The notes beneath the pieces were generated by a model that was not told where the DNA came from, made no database searches, and saw only the letters and a list, made by a program, of their open reading frames with translations. A stretch of 64,000 nt of DNA from Bryoerythrophyllum caledonicum (Eukaryota > Streptophyta > Bryopsida > Pottiales > Pottiaceae), in assembly GCA_963971425.1 (NCBI GenBank), contig OZ020517.1, positions 10,542,501-10,606,500 of the forward strand. Direction: 5' to 3'. The translations under genes and the position numbers were made by a program. Positions 1-11,259 of the stretch are shown here, one piece after another. The stretch's first letter is position 1, and every line of letters begins with the position of its first letter.

Positions 1-160
1 TCAACATTATAATCTTTCAATCCGTGCGGTAAAACTTTATGAAATTTTGTGAGTATATTATTTAGTAAGTCATTATTGAGATCCTACGGTTAAAACTACC
101 AAAAAAACTTCATTTTTTTCCCTTTCTAATTGCACTAAAACAAGCATTTTTAACGATTCT
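1..160. repeat. Fragment of the TTAA-flanked repeat family
   Basis: The opening bases (cytosine-poor text with ATCTTTCAATCCGTGCGGT, then GAGATCCTACGGTTAAAAC and CATTGCACTAAAACAAGC) recur inside the elements at 2197-3088, 14642-15404, 22663-23529 and 38150-39014. The copy is cut by the window edge and no terminal TTAA end is visible here. Confidence 0.6.
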
Positions 161-417
161 TGGTTGAGATATTCTCTACATCATTTATGGACCAAGGTAC
201 TTGGGGTATCAATATCAAGGGTATCACCACCAGGGTATGACTTACTTAGCACCATAACCGGTTATCAACTAAGGTATCAATTTCGGATATCAATTTAGGG
301 TTTTGAATTAGGGTTTTGGAATTGAGGGTATCAATAATGGATATCAATTCTTTGGACCTTTGGATAGTCGTAGGAGGGATGTACACGCGCACACCCGTGC
401 CATAGTTGTGAGGGAGG

Positions 418-690
418 CTGGAGTGTGAGAGAGAGGGTTTGGAGGAGGGAGAGGCGAGTGACTCGGTGAGAGGCTTGTGGGTTTGTGAGAGAGGGGCTTG
501 TGAGAGGGCTTGTGGGTTTGTGAGAGAAGGGCTTGTGAGGAGAGAAGAGTTGTGAGGGAGAGGAATAGAGGGGAGGTGTGAGGAGAGAAGAGTTGTGAGG
601 GAGAGGAATGGAGGGGAGGTGTCAGGGAGAGAAGTTGTGGGCGGCTAGGGTTTGGGAGAGAGAAGGAGAAAAGTTTGGGAGGTGTGAGGA
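418..690. repeat. Purine-rich minisatellite (GA/GGTGTGAG units)
   Basis: G and A dominate one strand. A block of about 50 bases (AGGAGAGAAGAGTTGTGAGG followed by GAGAGGAAT and GAGGGGAGGTGT) occurs twice in tandem at about 538-630, with looser GCTTGTGAGAG copies before it. The opposite strand gives a low-complexity Pro/Ser/Leu reading frame, which I regard as an artefact. Confidence 0.7.
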
Positions 691-1169
691 ATGGAAAAAA
701 AAATAGCCCCCCCATATTTTGGTTGCCGCGCCTGCGCCACGCCGGCCTGCCTGCGCGAGGGCTTCGAGGGCTGCCGCGAAGGGCTGCCACGCTAACTTTG
801 ATTTTTATGGCGCACTAACTCAAACTTCAAGTGTTGATTTTAATGGCCACCCTAAACTCACGAAGCTCTTCTTCACTGTCGTCAAGAGGTGGCACGCGAC
901 AAAAACTCACGAAGGTCCTTGCTCAAGTTTTTAGCCATGAAGTTTTTAGATGAATGGAGGAGCACGAGCAGTTGGGGGTGTGCACGCACACAACCCATGA
1001 GGCATCACGCGAACTCCATGGGTTTGATTTTTAGGGTTTGGGTTTCCGATTGCGGCGGCTAGGGTTTCAGGTAGTCGGCTGATGTGCCATACCATGGTTT
1101 TAGTGCCATACAACGGGCTACTCTCATTATTGAAGTTCTCAGTGGGTTTTGGTGTCACTCTTTGATGTC

Positions 1170-2196
1170 ACTAGTTGACTCACTAGTTGTAAACATCTAA
1201 CTTCTATTGAATTTGTAATTTTTGAAGATACTGAAGTTGATGTTTTCATTTGTGTGCTCAACTATTGGTATTGCTCACCTTACTCTATCATAACTCTGAC
1301 TGACCTTTAATCATCATGAATTTAACCCTCGAGTTTCCTCGTATTCAGAATTGAAACAAAGTCAGAAGCTTATCAAATTTGCAAAAAACTCCTCGATGTG
1401 CAAATTTCCTCCAATCTACACAGTACACACAAAGTTGACAGAAATTAGTAAATGAAGTAAAAATGCACATGGCCTTGAGGTTTCAATTGCAAGAGAGCTC
1501 TCTTTAGAAACTGGGAAGAGAAATGACCTCTAGATTTGTATAGAAACCTTATATCCATGTTGGAACCTTGTGCCTTAAGTTTACTAGTCAAAATTTGACT
1601 TTAGAACTTTGGACCTTTTGCTTTGTTTTTCCTTATGTTTAAACTTTTTACATATTATATTAAAATTTTGGGCTATAGCCTATATGTAATACAAAGATAC
1701 TTGGGAGTTTTTATCACATGGTTTACCATATAAATTTTATGCATCTGTTGCAGGTAAAGTGGGAAGGGTTGAAAAACATGTTCAACTACTACGACAGAAT
1801 GGTGATTTAATGTTGAATGCCATCAAGCATCAGTGTGTGTACCGCTAATACCTGCAATGTATCTTCAGGTAATCATTTATTTTTATACAAGTTTAAGATT
1901 GATTGTTGATTGATCTTCTATACTATGTTGTTTGTAGAATATTATAATAACCTTTAAATGGATGTACAAGCCCTTTTTTTCATTAGCGATTGTAACAAGT
2001 TCCAATGGTGTCAGTAATAGCAAGTAGACAACATGGTTCATTTTCTTCCCTAGGTTCAGTGGATTCCCTTCGTTTTAGTTCACTTGGATTCAAAAGATTG
2101 CATCACACATGATCTAGATTCATTATCATCATGTCAGAAATGATATTAGTTCCATTTTACACCAATGTTTAGGGATGCAGAAGAGGTGTAGCATAT
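1170..2196. other. Gene-free stretch; its end is an older repeat copy
   Basis: I see no coding signal. From about 2030 the text (GGTTCATTTTCTTCCCTA, later GAAGAGGTGTAGCATATT) matches the interior of the TTAA family in the opposite orientation. This suggests an older copy that was interrupted by the element starting at 2197. Confidence 0.5.
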
Positions 2197-3088
2197 TTAA
2201 CCCCTAAAGGATCAAGTGTCAAAAATGGGCTTTTTGAAAGTTCGATCAGGTTCCTATGGTGTCAATTTCCAACATTCCTCTTTGAAAATTTTACCATAGA
2301 AAGGCATTACCAAGAATTTAGTGGGAAAACAATTTTTACCTAAATTGGACATTTAATCAAAAAGTTTTAGGATTTTGAATTTCGAATGGGGAGAGCGGGC
2401 AAGTTGGGCACGTCCAAAAACTTTTGCTAGGACACTATTTTGAATGTGAGATTTTCAGTACTTGCAACTAATACCATTTCCCTTGATGTTGTCAAAATAA
2501 GTTCTTGTCTTTAGTGAAAAATAGCATACCAACCCAAGTCAAACATTTTCACACATCGTAAGTTAGTGTTGGGCAAGGTACAAAAAAAACTTCTTCTTCT
2601 CCAATTAAAACCTAGATATCTTTTTATTTTTCACTTTTTATTTTTTCCACAACAATATGTGGTGTAAACCTTCTTATTGACCATTTGGATTACCAATCTA
2701 AAACATATTGAGTTCACAAAAAATTACAGTGTGAATTAACAAATTCCAAACTTCCACTCCTTGCACAATTGTTTTGAATATGCTACACCCTTTCTTTTCC
2801 TCTAAAAATTGGTGTACAAGGAACTAACATCAAGCTTAACAAGATGATTATGGATCTAAACCTTGTGTAGTGAAAAAATTTGACACCAAGTGAAGTCAAA
2901 GTCTGCTGATCCACTGCACTCAGGGAAGAAAATGAACCATATACTTGACTTCAAACACTATAATCTTTCAATCCATGCGGTCAAAGTTTATGAAATTTTA
3001 TTTATACATTACTTAATCAGTCCTAATTGAGATCCTACGGTTTTGAAGTGTATTTGGTGTAAGACTGTCATTGTACCTTCAGGGTTAA
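2197..3088. mobile_element. TTAA-flanked inverted-repeat element (copy A)
   Basis: It begins TTAACCCCTAAAGGATCA and ends CCTTCAGGGTTAA, about 890 bp, with no coding capacity. The interior shares long blocks with the elements near 15, 22, 35 and 38 kb. The flanking sequence is itself an older copy of the same family, so this is a nested insertion. The TTAA target with CCC-first termini is the signature of the piggyBac superfamily; no transposase is present, so that assignment is inferred. Confidence 0.7.
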
Positions 3089-3306
3089 AAATTCTATGCA
3101 AGGAGTTCATGCTCTACAAATTCTTAATTTTTTCATTTCAAAGTTGTTTTATCAAAAGGTCCAATATCATCATCATATTTTGAACAGTAAATATGTGTTT
3201 AGAAACATATCTTTTATCAAATGAATGGTGCTTCAAAGGTTAACAATTAGTACATGTATTTTGACTAATGTGCAGCCATAATGTTCCTATTTTTTCAATA
3301 GTGATA

Positions 3307-5787
3307 ATGGAGAGCCGCACGATTCAAACTCCTTCAATACGGCGACACATCCAAAGAGATAGTATGCATTCCAATAGCTCTCTGGGGGCTCGATTAGTAC
3401 AAGCAACAGGTGCAAGGCAAATTCAATAGAGATTTGTTGGGATCATGACATCTGAATTGGAAAGGGAAGTAGAATTGTTTTCTGAAAAAGAAGATGTGGT
3501 GGGCTTAGCAACCAGGGAGCATGCATTCAAAAGTGGCATGGAATCGAATGGGTCGAAGTTGTTCTCATTTGAAGTGGCGGTGCGTATCACTAGGGTAGAT
3601 GATGCATTGCATTGGACCGGAGAGATTGTAGGAGAAGGCCTTGGCATGTGTGTGGGCTTGATCATTCGCTGGCATCGGTCTTTGTTACGTGTAGTGGCTG
3701 TAGAACCTCATATCACAGGTGTCCATGGTGACATTGGATCACAAATAGCGCCTACACAAGTGATGGCCCCAAAATTTGATTTTCCTGAGTTCATCAACAC
3801 ACCAGGATCCACCGAGAGGTCTCGACGCAATAGTCAAACTTCTAACGCCGTAGATAAAAATTTGTTGTTTTCCCAGTCTACTCCTTCAAATAACCAAGAT
3901 TTGCCCCATGTAGATGGATTTGCTTATGTTAGACCAACACGTCGTCCCTATTCTATGCAAAAAAAGAGAAGGAGAGATTCAAGAGAGACATCATTGACAG
4001 AAGCTACACCATCTAAGGTATTTCTTAGAAGCGTGCAAATTGCAATGGCACAAGGAGGATGCAAATGCAATTGTTTGAAGGATGTTCCAGCAAGGTATCT
4101 ATTGGACATGCGATATAATGCATCGGCTACTCAGTTTTTAGTACGAAGTACCTGAATGAGACAGATGCTCGTTTCTTTTTACACAAGGACAAAAGGAACT
4201 CGTCGAGACAAATTTGTAACAAAGTTAGATGGAAAACAAGTTTGCAATGCTTGCTACGCTCTTGGGATTGGATATTCACAGAGGCGCTTTAAGCAATTCA
4301 AGAAAGATTGTCTAATATATGAAAGAGTGACATCGATTCACGACAATATCCTTTCAGATCCGATCAGAGAGAGCACTAGAATGTATGCAGCAGAGGCTTG
4401 CTTTAAATTGTTTGTCGATGAAGCTAGTTGTCCTCAACTTCATCGCTCATGTATTCGCCGTAAGAGTGACAACAAAGTAGTGCCTCTCATTCTCCTTCCT
4501 ATGGATACAACCAAATTTGATGTATTCAATTACGTGAACGAGGAGGTCAAGAGAATTTGTAATGTGGAAACCATTTCTATGAGTTCGTTCCGGAGGATGT
4601 GGTGCATCAAGTATCCCTACGTTCAGGTACCTCCATTCTCAAGATTCTCAAAGTGCTATCATTGTTGGGAGTATAAATGTGCCATGGAGGGAACCACCAA
4701 TGCGGATGCAAAGATAAAGATAAAGGAGTTGTTTATGTTGCATCTGCGCAACCAAATGGAAGAACGTAGGCATTATTGAATATTCAAGAGGTCCTGTTAT
4801 ATTAGCCCTGAGTTGTACATGTGCATCATAGTGGATGATATGGACCAAAACACGACCATGGTACCAAGGATGCAACAGACTGTGAAAAACATTAAACATC
4901 GGTTTGTGAAGACCCATCTGTGTGGTGCTCTTGTACATGGGATTGGTTTATATTGCGACGTGTGATTTGGGGCTCACCACAAACACGATAGGAATCAAGT
5001 CGTGAGTACATTGTTGTACGTGATTGGAGATGTGCTGCGAAGGAATGCCTTTTTGCCACCAACATTGCGAATTCAGGCGGACAACTGCACACGCGAGAAC
5101 AAAAGCATTTACATATTTGCTCTATGTGCTACATTGGTGGGATTGGGATTTTTTTAGGAGGTGAAACTATCTTTTCTTATAGTGGGCCATACACACGAAG
5201 ATACTGATCAACGCTTTAGTTGTATATTAAATACGTTGAAGAGGTCCGACGTAGACTCATTGAAGGAAATGATTAGTCTTATAGAACGATGAACATCTCC
5301 TTCAAAGATAGTTGTTGGCGTCCGGCTGCTAGAGAATGTATGGGATTGGAAATTGTTCATAATTCCTCACTTACTGACAGGTCAGAATTCATTAGTGGGC
5401 ATAATATTTCCGCACCACATGCAATTCTATATGGACAATCGAGAAGGAATTCGTGAGGTTCGAGTACAAGACAAGCATTATTGCAAGGATCCATGGGGAC
5501 CGGAGGCAGGGACGAAAACTTTGAGGTCGTTGCCAAGTAGGGATGAGCGACCATCGTTTGCGCAAGTATTTGCAGCGGACGAACGGGAGTTGAAGGCGTT
5601 GGATGACTTCATTGTATATAAACAAAGGTGCATTCAAAGATTGCAACATGAGGACAAGAATCGTGAGGCAAAAGTAGAGGCAGAAATATTGAAACTCTAT
5701 TTAGCTGAATTTCCACACAAAGACCGCAGCAATGAGCATCGTTCCTCACCATTTTGGCCTCAGAGTTCTCCAACACCGAGCCTATAG
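3307..5787 (+). pseudogene. Decayed DUF7869-type transposase-like gene
   Basis: One forward frame runs from an ATG at 3307 (MESRTIQTPS) to a stop at 5785 and is interrupted by six in-frame stops (TAG near 3427; TGA at 4153, 4777 and near 4963; TAG near 5155; TGA near 5290) without any shift of frame. The N-terminal part has a Lys/Arg-rich stretch (QKKRRRDSRE). The middle has Cys-rich segments (CKCNC, CNACYALG, CYHCWEYKC). The C-terminal part carries ADNCTRENK and VGHTHEDTDQRFS, the pair of motifs that marks DUF7869 proteins, followed by WDWKLFIIPHL. Such proteins are thought to come from plain DNA transposons; I see no terminal inverted repeats here. Another frame continues from 5754 to the assembly gap with an AT-hook-like GRPSNQ, probably the frameshifted C-terminus. 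Clearly non-functional. Confidence 0.7.
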
Positions 5788-6072
5788 AGAGTGCATCTTT
5801 AGATGTAATGGGTGGTGCAAGTGAAGAAAATTGCGAGATAGATCTCATAGAACAGGTAGTGGCCATGCTTCCAAATGCCGAGGCTCGAGGATACTTTGGT
5901 CCTCGTAGAGGAAGACCCTCTAATCAAGCACTGCGCAGGGCACAACGAACAGAGCGCAACTATGTTGAGGAACGAGCCGAAGAAGGAGCAATGTATGAAG
6001 GTAATCACGACCCATTTCCACCATTTAATCCACAATCTGATATCTGTTGTGGACAATTTATAGCCTTGAGTC

Positions 6073-6272
6073 NNNNNNNNNNNNNNNNNNNNNNNNNNNN
6101 NNNNNNNNNNNNNNNNNNNNNNNNNNNNNNNNNNNNNNNNNNNNNNNNNNNNNNNNNNNNNNNNNNNNNNNNNNNNNNNNNNNNNNNNNNNNNNNNNNNN
6201 NNNNNNNNNNNNNNNNNNNNNNNNNNNNNNNNNNNNNNNNNNNNNNNNNNNNNNNNNNNNNNNNNNNNNNNN
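6073..6272. other. Assembly gap (200 N)
   Basis: Exactly 200 N, the same size as the second gap in the window, so it is a scaffold placeholder rather than a measured distance. Confidence 0.99.
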
Positions 6273-6545
6273 CCCATCTCCGCACGCGCCCGGCCCCTTC
6301 AGTGTGCGCCCGGCCCATCTCCGGACGCGCCCGCTCCCTTCACGCGCCCGCCCCACTGTCTGCACGCGCGCGACCCTGTTGACGACGTGTCAGCCACGTA
6401 ATCGCCTTCGTGGCAGTGGGTAAATTGATTTACCTCGAGTCATGGTGAAACTAGGGTTGACCCTTATCGGACGGACAGCAGCGTCTACCGGACGGACAGC
6501 CGGACGGACGGACACTACCGGACGGACGGACGGCCGAACAACCCT
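6273..6545. repeat. GC-rich simple repeat and (CGGA)n microsatellite
   Basis: Directly after the gap lie imperfect CGCGCCCGGCCC/ATCTCCG units (6273-6370). From about 6465 there is a run of CGGACGGACGG units. The GC-rich repeat is a likely reason the assembly broke here. Translations of this block are not credible proteins. Confidence 0.75.
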
Positions 6546-7111
6546 GATCATTATATCACACTCCACATAAATTTTTATTGGAGAGTAATTTAACATAAAG
6601 ATTTCCTCACGCTCATATTATAGATAGCCTCCGGTAGATGTTTCCCCACACGTTTGTCATAGATAGTCTTGGGCAATAGAATGGACTCTTAAGTAGAATG
6701 ATGGGCTTCATTATTCAAAGCTACCTTGTATTGAACTCTGTAGAGCAATTCTTGAGAGGATTGACAGTTCAAGTTATGTTGTGGTTTAGAGTCATATTGT
6801 GGGACTTAGAAATTGTACTTTAAATTGATGCAGCTAGAAGTAGTGAGTATATAAGGGTGGAGAGAACAGTAGGTATTCATGAGCGTTATTCCAAAAGTCC
6901 TAAGCGTTGCGCAAGTGGATCATAGAGTCTTAGAAGTTTTGTTTAATTGATATGGATCTGCTTGATTGATAGAATCATTTTGATTTGCTAGAAATCAAGT
7001 AGAGGTGACACAGATGGAGTAGATAAGTCTGAATGTGGACATCACAAAGCTCATTTGCTTGGGAAATGGTGAAAACTCAAAACTACTTTTTTTACTACAC
7101 TATGACTTTTA
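6546..7111. other. Gene-free stretch before the BTB relic
   Basis: I see no reading frame, repeat or RNA gene that I can support in these 570 bases. Confidence 0.4.
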
Positions 7112-7557
7112 ATGCAACTAGAGGTGGGTGATAACACTGACATCACCTTCAATGCGGTTGGTAGTTCGGTGAAGGCATACAACTGTGTCCTTTTGATGTA
7201 CTCTCAAGTATTTGAAATAATGTTCAAGAATAATATGAGGGAAGCAATCACTTTGGAGGTTGATGTGCTGGACATTTCAATTAAAGAACTGAAGTTCTTC
7301 ATGGTGATCTTGTATATTCCTTGGAGGAATTTACTTTGATGGACCCGTTGAGTTGCTGAATATGCCGCCAGAGTTTCAGAAAGCCGTTGATATGCTATTT
7401 GATGAGCTATTTGTTGCATGCATAAAGTATAAAGCGCGGGCACTGGAGGCCACAGTCATTGCCGAAATGAAAGACTATTTGACGCGAGAAACTGCAATGT
7501 GTATTGGCGCTAGAGTACGACAATGACCCAGAACGCGAATGGAATGTGGATTTGTAA
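7112..7557 (+). pseudogene. BTB/POZ domain relic 1
   Basis: From the ATG at 7112 the frame reads DNTDITFNAVGSSVKAYNCV, then LLMYSQVFEIMF and MREAITLEVDVLDISIKE. This follows the BTB/POZ pattern (D-V-x-F, VKAH-x-x-L, S-x-V-F-x-x-MF, E, I-x-L-D-I). The frame ends at 7339 and the homologous text resumes in another frame (FQKAVDMLFDELFVACIKYK). That second part resembles the stretch after BTB in MATH-BTB-type substrate adaptors of CUL3 ubiquitin ligases. The gene is frameshifted and lacks the rest of any such protein. A second diverged copy lies 1.5 kb downstream on the same strand. Confidence 0.55.
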
Positions 7558-8589
7558 GAGCTACATCAAGCATTTCGTTCAACACCACTAGTCAAGGTCG
7601 ACAAAGGGAATGGACAGTGGTAGTGGTTTTACACCCGCATTTTTAACCAAACTCCGAGAAGAGAATATGGATTTGTTTAAAAATGCGGGCAATTGAAATG
7701 ATATGCAATTGCAACATCCCATGGGGCCATGGCGCAGTCTGAGTCAGGAGAGATATGCTCCGCCATCAGCCTGATGAAGTCATACAAATATTTGTGAAAT
7801 AAATAATCAAAGAATGATGTTTGAGGAAATAACAAGAACTCCAACTAACTTACTCAATCCAATTTTCTTTGTAACTTTGCAGATTGTTTGATCATAAAAA
7901 AGATGCCAGATAATCCATAAACATGAAGAATCAACAATATACATAAACATGAAAGAATCAACAAGTGCAGCGATTGTTTGATCGTGAAGAAGACGTCGGG
8001 GAAGACGTCAAATCTAAATGAAACAAAGCCTCCCAAGGGCCTCCATCAGACAAAGCAAATGCAGAAAATCAACTGATATCAATGATCAATTCAAAAAGCA
8101 CCTTGATAGGGCCACCGATAGCGGCATTCCAATTGATGAGCTTTGTGAATTGCAGATGTTAGGTTGCTCTACTAGAAATTGAGAAATAAACTCTAAAATG
8201 AATTGCAAACGTAGTTGTCCTATTCTTGTAGAGTTGGAGGGCTTCAATAAAAAAAAGGAGAGTTGAAGGAGACTGGATCATATGGTTAGTTTTAGATTTC
8301 TTAGTCTCTTTCAATAGATCTTTGTCTTTCTGAATTTTAGAGTCTTAAGATTGGTTGTGAATCAATGCTAGGGACGAGAGTGTTGAGGAGGCTGTGAGAG
8401 ATGTGGTTTCAATTCTTTATAGCTATTGTAATTGTTGGCACTTGAGATTTGGATATAGTCAAACAATAGGATTCAAGATAAAGTAGACATGATAGAAAAC
8501 TCCGCGCTAAATTTGGACATCTCAGAGCTAATTAGCGTGGGAAGACAGATTATTTGAAAGCTTCCATTTTGATGAAATTACAAGGTCCT

Positions 8590-8933
8590 CATCTAATTGG
8601 ACATTGAAGATAATATAGATGTAACATTTTATATAATCGTAAGATTGGTGAAGGCACACAAGGAAGTTTTCTCGATGTATTTGGTGGTATTTAGAGGAAT
8701 GGTGAAGCACAAGATGGAGGAAATAATTGCTTCCATGGACGGTCTGTAGCTGTTCACTGTGTTGTATGTTCTTGATGGAATATACTTTGATTGGACTAGA
8801 CAAGTTGCAGAAAACGCCAACGGAGTTTTCAGGAAGATATTGATGACCATTTTCATGAACTCTTTGATGCATGCATTAAGTATGGAGTGAGGTCGCTGAA
8901 GGCCACGATAATCTCCGGCATGTGAATTGGCGT
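8590..8933 (+). pseudogene. BTB/POZ domain relic 2
   Basis: The plus strand reads DNIDVTFYIIVRLVKAHKEV followed by FSMYLVVFRGMVKHKMEE, then a stop, then in another frame FHELFDACIKYGVRSLKATI-like text. The order matches relic 1 at 7112-7557 (VKAYNCV/VKAHKEV; LFDELFVACIKYKAR/FHELFDACIKYGVR), so the two are an old tandem duplication. It has several disruptions and is certainly not functional as written. Confidence 0.5.
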
Positions 8934-9184
8934 TGATCAATGACCATGACCTTCAATATTAGTGGAAAAGATGACTACAAGCAATACTTTGTCAATCACA
9001 AGCACTTGCACCTTTCATTTTGGACAAAAGAAATAGACACAAGCAATGGATTTGCGAGCCCTTATTTGAATCAAATTTGAGTAGATAAGGATTTGGAGTT
9101 AGCTAAATGGCATGGTTGATTGATAAGATTTGATAAGATTCAATACAATATCATGCAATATTCTTCACAATCATCATATTTGTA

Positions 9185-10500
9185 CAAAGAGTGCCGACAT
9201 CGGCACCCCCTAGGACACTCTTCCCATATCCTTTGAGAGGAGTCTCCAAGGCAAGACACATTGACACTCATCCAAAAGATCCTTGCTCTCTGTAAAAAGG
9301 AAATCTTTAGAGGGAGTGCCGACATCGGCAATCCATAAGAGGGCATTTTTATCTTCAAAAAAGGATCCTCTAAAGGGGATGCCGACATCAGCAACCCCCT
9401 AGAATTCATATCCTCGCTTTGAATTTTTTTGAGATAATTCCAAAATGATATTGAACTTTATCATCCAATACTTTAAGAACAAGTTATCCACGGATGAAGT
9501 AGTGAATTCCAAGACTTCATCCGTAGATAACTTATTCTTTGAGTGTTGGATGATGAAGTGTGATACCATTCTCGAATTCTCTCAAAATTTTCTAGAATGT
9601 GAACGTAAATTTCAGAGGGTGCCGATATCGGCACTCCCTTTTGGAAGTTCCATTTTAAAGATTGGATAGGCCTTCTTGTAGAGTGCCGATGTCGGCACCC
9701 CCTTCAGAGGTTCTCATTTTAAACAAAAGAAGAGTCCTCTAGTGGAGTGCCGATGTCGGCACCCCCTTTGGAGGTTCTCTTTTTAACAATAGAAAAGATC
9801 TTTTTGAGGGATGTTAAATTTTAATGTCAAAATTCTTTTTGAAGGTTTCTTTTAATAAAAATGTAAGGGCGTCCTAGGGATGCCGATGTCGGCACCACCT
9901 TTAGAGGTCTCAATTTTCCTTTTCAAAGATATAAAAGATCCTCTAGAGGAGTGCCGTTGTCGACACCCCTCTAAAGATTGATTTTTTAAAATGAGAAAGC
10001 TCCTTTAGACGAGTGCCGATGTCGGCACTATCTTTGGAGGTCTCTTTTCTAAATATAGGAGGAGCCTTCTAGAAGAGTGTCGATATTGGCATCCACTTTG
10101 GAGGTTCCATTTTTAAATATAAGAAAGATCCTATAGAGGAGTACCGATGTCGGCAATCCCATTGGAGGTTCTCTTTCTTAAAATATGAAGGGCCTTCTAG
10201 TGGAGTGCCAATGTCCGTACCTTCCCTAAAGATTCTTTTTTAAAAACATAGGAAAGGTGTTTTAGAGGGTGTTAATGTCAGCATTCCATTTCTAGGTTTT
10301 TTTTCTAGACATGCGAATGATCCTCTAGTTTGATGCCGATGTCGGCATCCTCTTTAGATGGTTTTTTTTCATATGTATGATGGATTCTCTTGTAGAGTGC
10401 CGATGTTTGCACCTCCTTTGGAGGTTTTTTTTTTAAATATAGGAGAGATTCTGTAGAAGGGTGCCGATGTTGGCACCTCCATAGTGGTTGGAGCGTGCAA
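9185..10500. repeat. Tandem array of about 65 bp units with a 16-base palindrome
   Basis: Each unit carries GTGCCGATGTCGGCAC or a near variant (7-base inverted arms around two central bases), usually followed by CCCCCTTTGGAGGTTCTC and preceded by a second small palindrome TCCTCTAGAGGA. From about 9683 to 10480 the spacing is regular at about 60-67 bases. Looser copies lie at 9191, 9311, 9380, 9619 and again at 11041-11180. I count about 19 recognisable sites, at least five with both arms intact. No open frame runs through the array. Confidence 0.85.
9481..9533. repeat. Hairpin, 20-bp arms with a 13-nt loop
   Basis: The left arm AAGTTATCCACGGATGAAGT (9481-9500) and right arm ACTTCATCCGTAGATAACTT (9514-9533) are complementary with one mismatch. 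It sits inside the palindrome array and differs in sequence from the array unit. Confidence 0.8.
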
Positions 10501-10763
10501 GGATTAGCTCGGAAATTATTTTTATGTCCAAAAAATATTCTTGAGAAGACCCTTGCTTATGAGGAACTTGTCCTTGTCTTGGTCAAGTTCAAGCAAATGT
10601 TCTACCCTAGTATTTGAAATGAAATAACCACTTTTAGATATCTGCGTTGTTTTGAAGTAATGAGCATTTTTATTAAACTGAGAAGCTTTAATAATTGGGC
10701 CTTCATCTAGGAGAAGCGTTTCCTAGGACAAGCAATGAACCCAATAATGTTTTCATCTTCAAG

Positions 10764-10935
10764 ATGACAGAGATAGAACTTGAGATCAGGGTTGATTTAA
10801 TTAAGACTATGCAACTTGGAGATGACTTAGAGGATGCGCGGATGATGTTTAACCATGTCAAAAGTGTCAAGTCTTGGACCACTATGGTTGCCTATGTGTA
10901 CAACTCTATTTATTGTCTCGTGATGACAATTGCGG
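10764..10935 (+). pseudogene. Possible pentatricopeptide-repeat relic
   Basis: The plus frame contains GDDLEDARMMFNHVKSVKSW followed by TTMVAYVYN and, later, FDMYSKMW. This follows the PLS-class PPR pattern (G-D-L-x-D-A-R-x-x-F, then S-W-T-x-M-x-A-Y). Only about one and a half repeats remain and there is no credible start codon. Plant PPR genes encode organelle RNA-binding proteins; this would be a fossil fragment. The match is short, so chance similarity is possible. Confidence 0.35.
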
Positions 10936-11259
10936 TTTTTGATATGTACTCTAAAATGTGGTATTTCAGCAAGTGTTCTGGAGATGATGCAATGCGATTT
11001 CAAGTAGGCATGACAATTCAAATCCAAATCTCAAAGAATTGATGTCCGACATCAAGATTCAACAACGGGATGCCGACATCAATATTACTTTAGAATAGAA
11101 TCGGTTTCGGCATCCTGTTGTTAGTACTACACTATTCATTGTTAGAAGTCACTCTCAAAGAAGTGCCGACATTGGCACTTTCTTTTGGCGATTGTCATAC
11201 TTATCTAATTATACTACCTTATGCCGCTACTAGCTATATTTTGTAACCTAAGTTCTTCT

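Noticed and set aside
344-790. Pro/Ser/Leu-rich 148-codon minus-strand frame
   Set aside because: It lies on the purine-rich minisatellite and consists of low-complexity repeats without a domain.
9185-10500. Regular repeats with spacers resembling a CRISPR array
   Set aside because: The spacers are variants of one another, there are no cas genes and the context is a plant nuclear genome; it is a minisatellite.
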